A stretch of 64,000 nucleotides of DNA from Amycolatopsis rubida. Its GTDB lineage: Bacteria > Actinomycetota > Actinomycetes > Mycobacteriales > Pseudonocardiaceae. The notes beneath the pieces are model-generated. The model ran no database searches and was not told the DNA's origin. It saw only the letters and a program-made list of their open reading frames with translations. Of the stretch, positions 59,290 to 64,000 are shown piece after piece. Every line of letters begins with the position of its first letter. Within the stretch, counting starts at the first letter, position 1. The position numbers and the translations under genes are program-made. Location of the stretch: the NCBI RefSeq assembly GCF_900115345.1, contig NZ_FOWC01000004.1:496001-560000 (forward strand), written 5' to 3'.

Positions 59290-60384
59290 TCAAGCGGTGA
59301 CGGACTGGGCTTCGCGAGCCGCCTTGAGCGATTCGTGCGTGGGCGCGTCCGGCACGTGCGCCGGGCGCTTCGCGTCCAGTTCCTCGCGCAGCACCGGCAC
59401 CACCTCTTCGCCGAGCAGGTCGAGCTGCTCCAGCACGGTCTTCAGCGGCAGGCCGGCGTGGTCCATCAGGAACAGCTGGCGCTGGTAGTCGCCGAAGTGC
59501 TCGCGGAAGGTCAGCGTCTTGTCGATGACCTCCTGCGGGCTGCCGACGGTCAGCGGCGTCTGGTCGGTGAAGTCCTCCAGCGACGGGCCGTGCCCGTAGA
59601 CCGGGGCGTTGTCGAAGTACGGCCGGAACTCGTTCCACGCGTCCTGCGACTTCGGCCGGATGAACGCCTGCCCGCCGAGCCCGACGACGGCCTGGTCGGC
59701 TTTGCCGTGCCCGTAGTGCTCGAAGCGCTGCCGGTAGAACGCGATCAGCTGCTGGAAGTGCGAGGTCGGCCAGAAGATGTGGTTCGCGAAGAACCCGTCG
59801 CCGTAGTAGGCGGCCTGTTCGGCGATCTCCGGGCTGCGGATCGAACCGTGCCACACGAACGGCGGCACGCCGTCGAGCGGGCGCGGCGTCGAGGTGAAGC
59901 CCTGCAGCGGGGTGCGGAACTTGCCCTGCCAGTCGACGACCTCCTCGCGCCAGAGCTGGTGCAGCAGCGCGTAGTTCTCGACGGCCAGCGGGATGCCCTC
60001 GCGGATGTCCTTGCCGAACCACGGGTAGACCGGGCCGGTGTTGCCGCGGCCCATCATCAGGTCGAGCCGCCCGTCGGCCAGGTGCTGCAGCATGGCGTAG
60101 TCCTCGGCCAGCCGCACCGGGTCGTTGGTGGTGATGAGGGTGGTCGACGTCGAGAGGACGATCTTCTCCGTCCGCGCCGCGATGTTCGAAAGCAGCACCG
60201 TCGGGTTCGCCGGCGCGGCGAACGGCGGATTGTGGTGCTCTCCGACAGCGAAGACGTCGAGACCGACCTCTTCGGCCTTGAGCGCGATCTTGACCATCGC
60301 CTTGATGCGCTCGTGCTCCGAGGGCGTGACGCCCGTGGTGGGGTCGGTCGTGACGTCGCCCACCGAGAAGATTCCGAACTGCAT
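59290..60384 (-). CDS. Luciferase-like FMN-dependent monooxygenase (CE1758 type)
   Basis: A 364-residue TIM-barrel flavin monooxygenase of the LLM superfamily. MQFGIFSVGDVTTDPTTG at the N-terminus, AVGEHHNPPFAAPANPTVLL, TTNDPVRLAEDYAMLQHLADGR, MGRGNTGPVYPWFG and FVWHGSIRSPE are the conserved blocks of the CE1758 subgroup. With the reductase downstream it forms a standard two-component system in which FMNH2 is made by one protein and used with O2 by the other. The substrate is unknown. Confidence 0.94.
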   Translation of the reverse strand: MQFGIFSVGDVTTDPTTGVTPSEHERIKAMVKIALKAEEVGLDVFAVGEHHNPPFAAPANPTVLLSNIAARTEKIVLSTSTTLITTNDPVRLAEDYAMLQHLADGRLDLMMGRGNTGPVYPWFGKDIREGIPLAVENYALLHQLWREEVVDWQGKFRTPLQGFTSTPRPLDGVPPFVWHGSIRSPEIAEQAAYYGDGFFANHIFWPTSHFQQLIAFYRQRFEHYGHGKADQAVVGLGGQAFIRPKSQDAWNEFRPYFDNAPVYGHGPSLEDFTDQTPLTVGSPQEVIDKTLTFREHFGDYQRQLFLMDHAGLPLKTVLEQLDLLGEEVVPVLREELDAKRPAHVPDAPTHESLKAAREAQSVTA

Positions 60385-60625
60385 GACCGCTCCCTAGCCG
60401 GTTGCCTCTTACCTTGCTTGTCGGCACAACTACTCGCGTGGAAGATGTATTCCTACGGGACTATACCGGTGACCTGGGACACGCTCCAGGACGCCGTCCG
60501 GGGCGCAGCGGCCAGTTCCTGTCAGGGGGTGCGGATATCCTGCAGTACGGTGACGGCCCGGGGCCCCTGCTCCGGCCGCCTGTTTGCCCACCGAACAGCA
60601 CGCCTCGATCCGGGAGAACGACCTC

Positions 60626-64000
<3,375 letters not shown>

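Overview
The window is high-GC DNA with very strong G/C third-position bias, many GTG starts and translationally coupled ATGA/GTGA gene junctions. Gene content points to an actinomycete, most likely Pseudonocardiaceae and plausibly Amycolatopsis (an inference). Supporting content includes a two-domain geosmin synthase, streptogrisin-like and snapalysin-like secreted proteases, a mycoredoxin-like protein, a stand-alone Rv0428c-type SH3 domain, a WXG-like/DUF1023 pair, a CE1758/CE1759-type flavin pair and an actinobacterial SOS box. No tRNA, rRNA, insertion sequence or CRISPR array was seen.

Layout. 1-2.5 kb: an amino-acid permease (cut by the window edge) diverges from kynureninase. 2.2-10.1 kb: DUF6204/TetR pair, a membrane KAP NTPase, epoxide hydrolase, glutathionyl-hydroquinone reductase, MarR, YceI and TetR. 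10.1-12.5 kb: a coupled WXG-like, DUF1023 hydrolase and lipoprotein trio. 12.9-16.8 kb: sugar porter and a DrrAB-type ABC exporter with a divergent TetR. 16.8-20.5 kb: two broken divergent genes (EamA exporter, LysR), then SDR and XRE. 20.5-25.9 kb: minisatellite, SOS-controlled dinB, HAD, Ser/Thr kinase, MFS.

26.0-27.0 kb holds the most unusual object: twelve tandem minus-strand mini-ORFs, each with its own Shine-Dalgarno, each encoding MRDNNW plus 0-4 residues. It lies between a convergent MFS exporter and a divergent membrane diguanylate cyclase. I know of no described counterpart.

27.2-34.4 kb: diguanylate cyclase, VOC, LysR/MFS pair, SDR, SCO6745-like protein, secreted S1 protease, small GNAT. 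34.5-41.9 kb: geosmin synthase, a run of strong hairpins, then a coupled operon (MBL hydrolase, DedA, membrane phosphodiesterase, glutaredoxin, SH3 protein) and a methyltransferase. 41.9-45.0 kb: TetR, ferredoxin, P450, TetR, all on the minus strand. 45.1-48.2 kb: YbaB-like protein, snapalysin, and two decayed genes around a ParB-like protein. 48.2-56.5 kb: a complete sugar locus, consisting of a LacI repressor, a four-part ABC importer in the order of E. coli YtfQ-YtfR-YtfT-YjfF, and a secreted GH2-LamG hydrolase, which suggests galactofuranoside scavenging. 56.5-60.4 kb: PAP2 remnant, small membrane protein, GNAT, methyltransferase, two-component flavin monooxygenase. 60.6-64 kb: a GyrB/ParE-type topoisomerase interrupted by a 459-residue HNH-bearing intein and cut by the window edge.

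Five loci (EamA, LysR, alpha/beta hydrolase, LysE, PAP2) are frameshifted, so this looks like an accessory chromosomal region in partial decay, although assembly indels cannot be excluded from one sequence.
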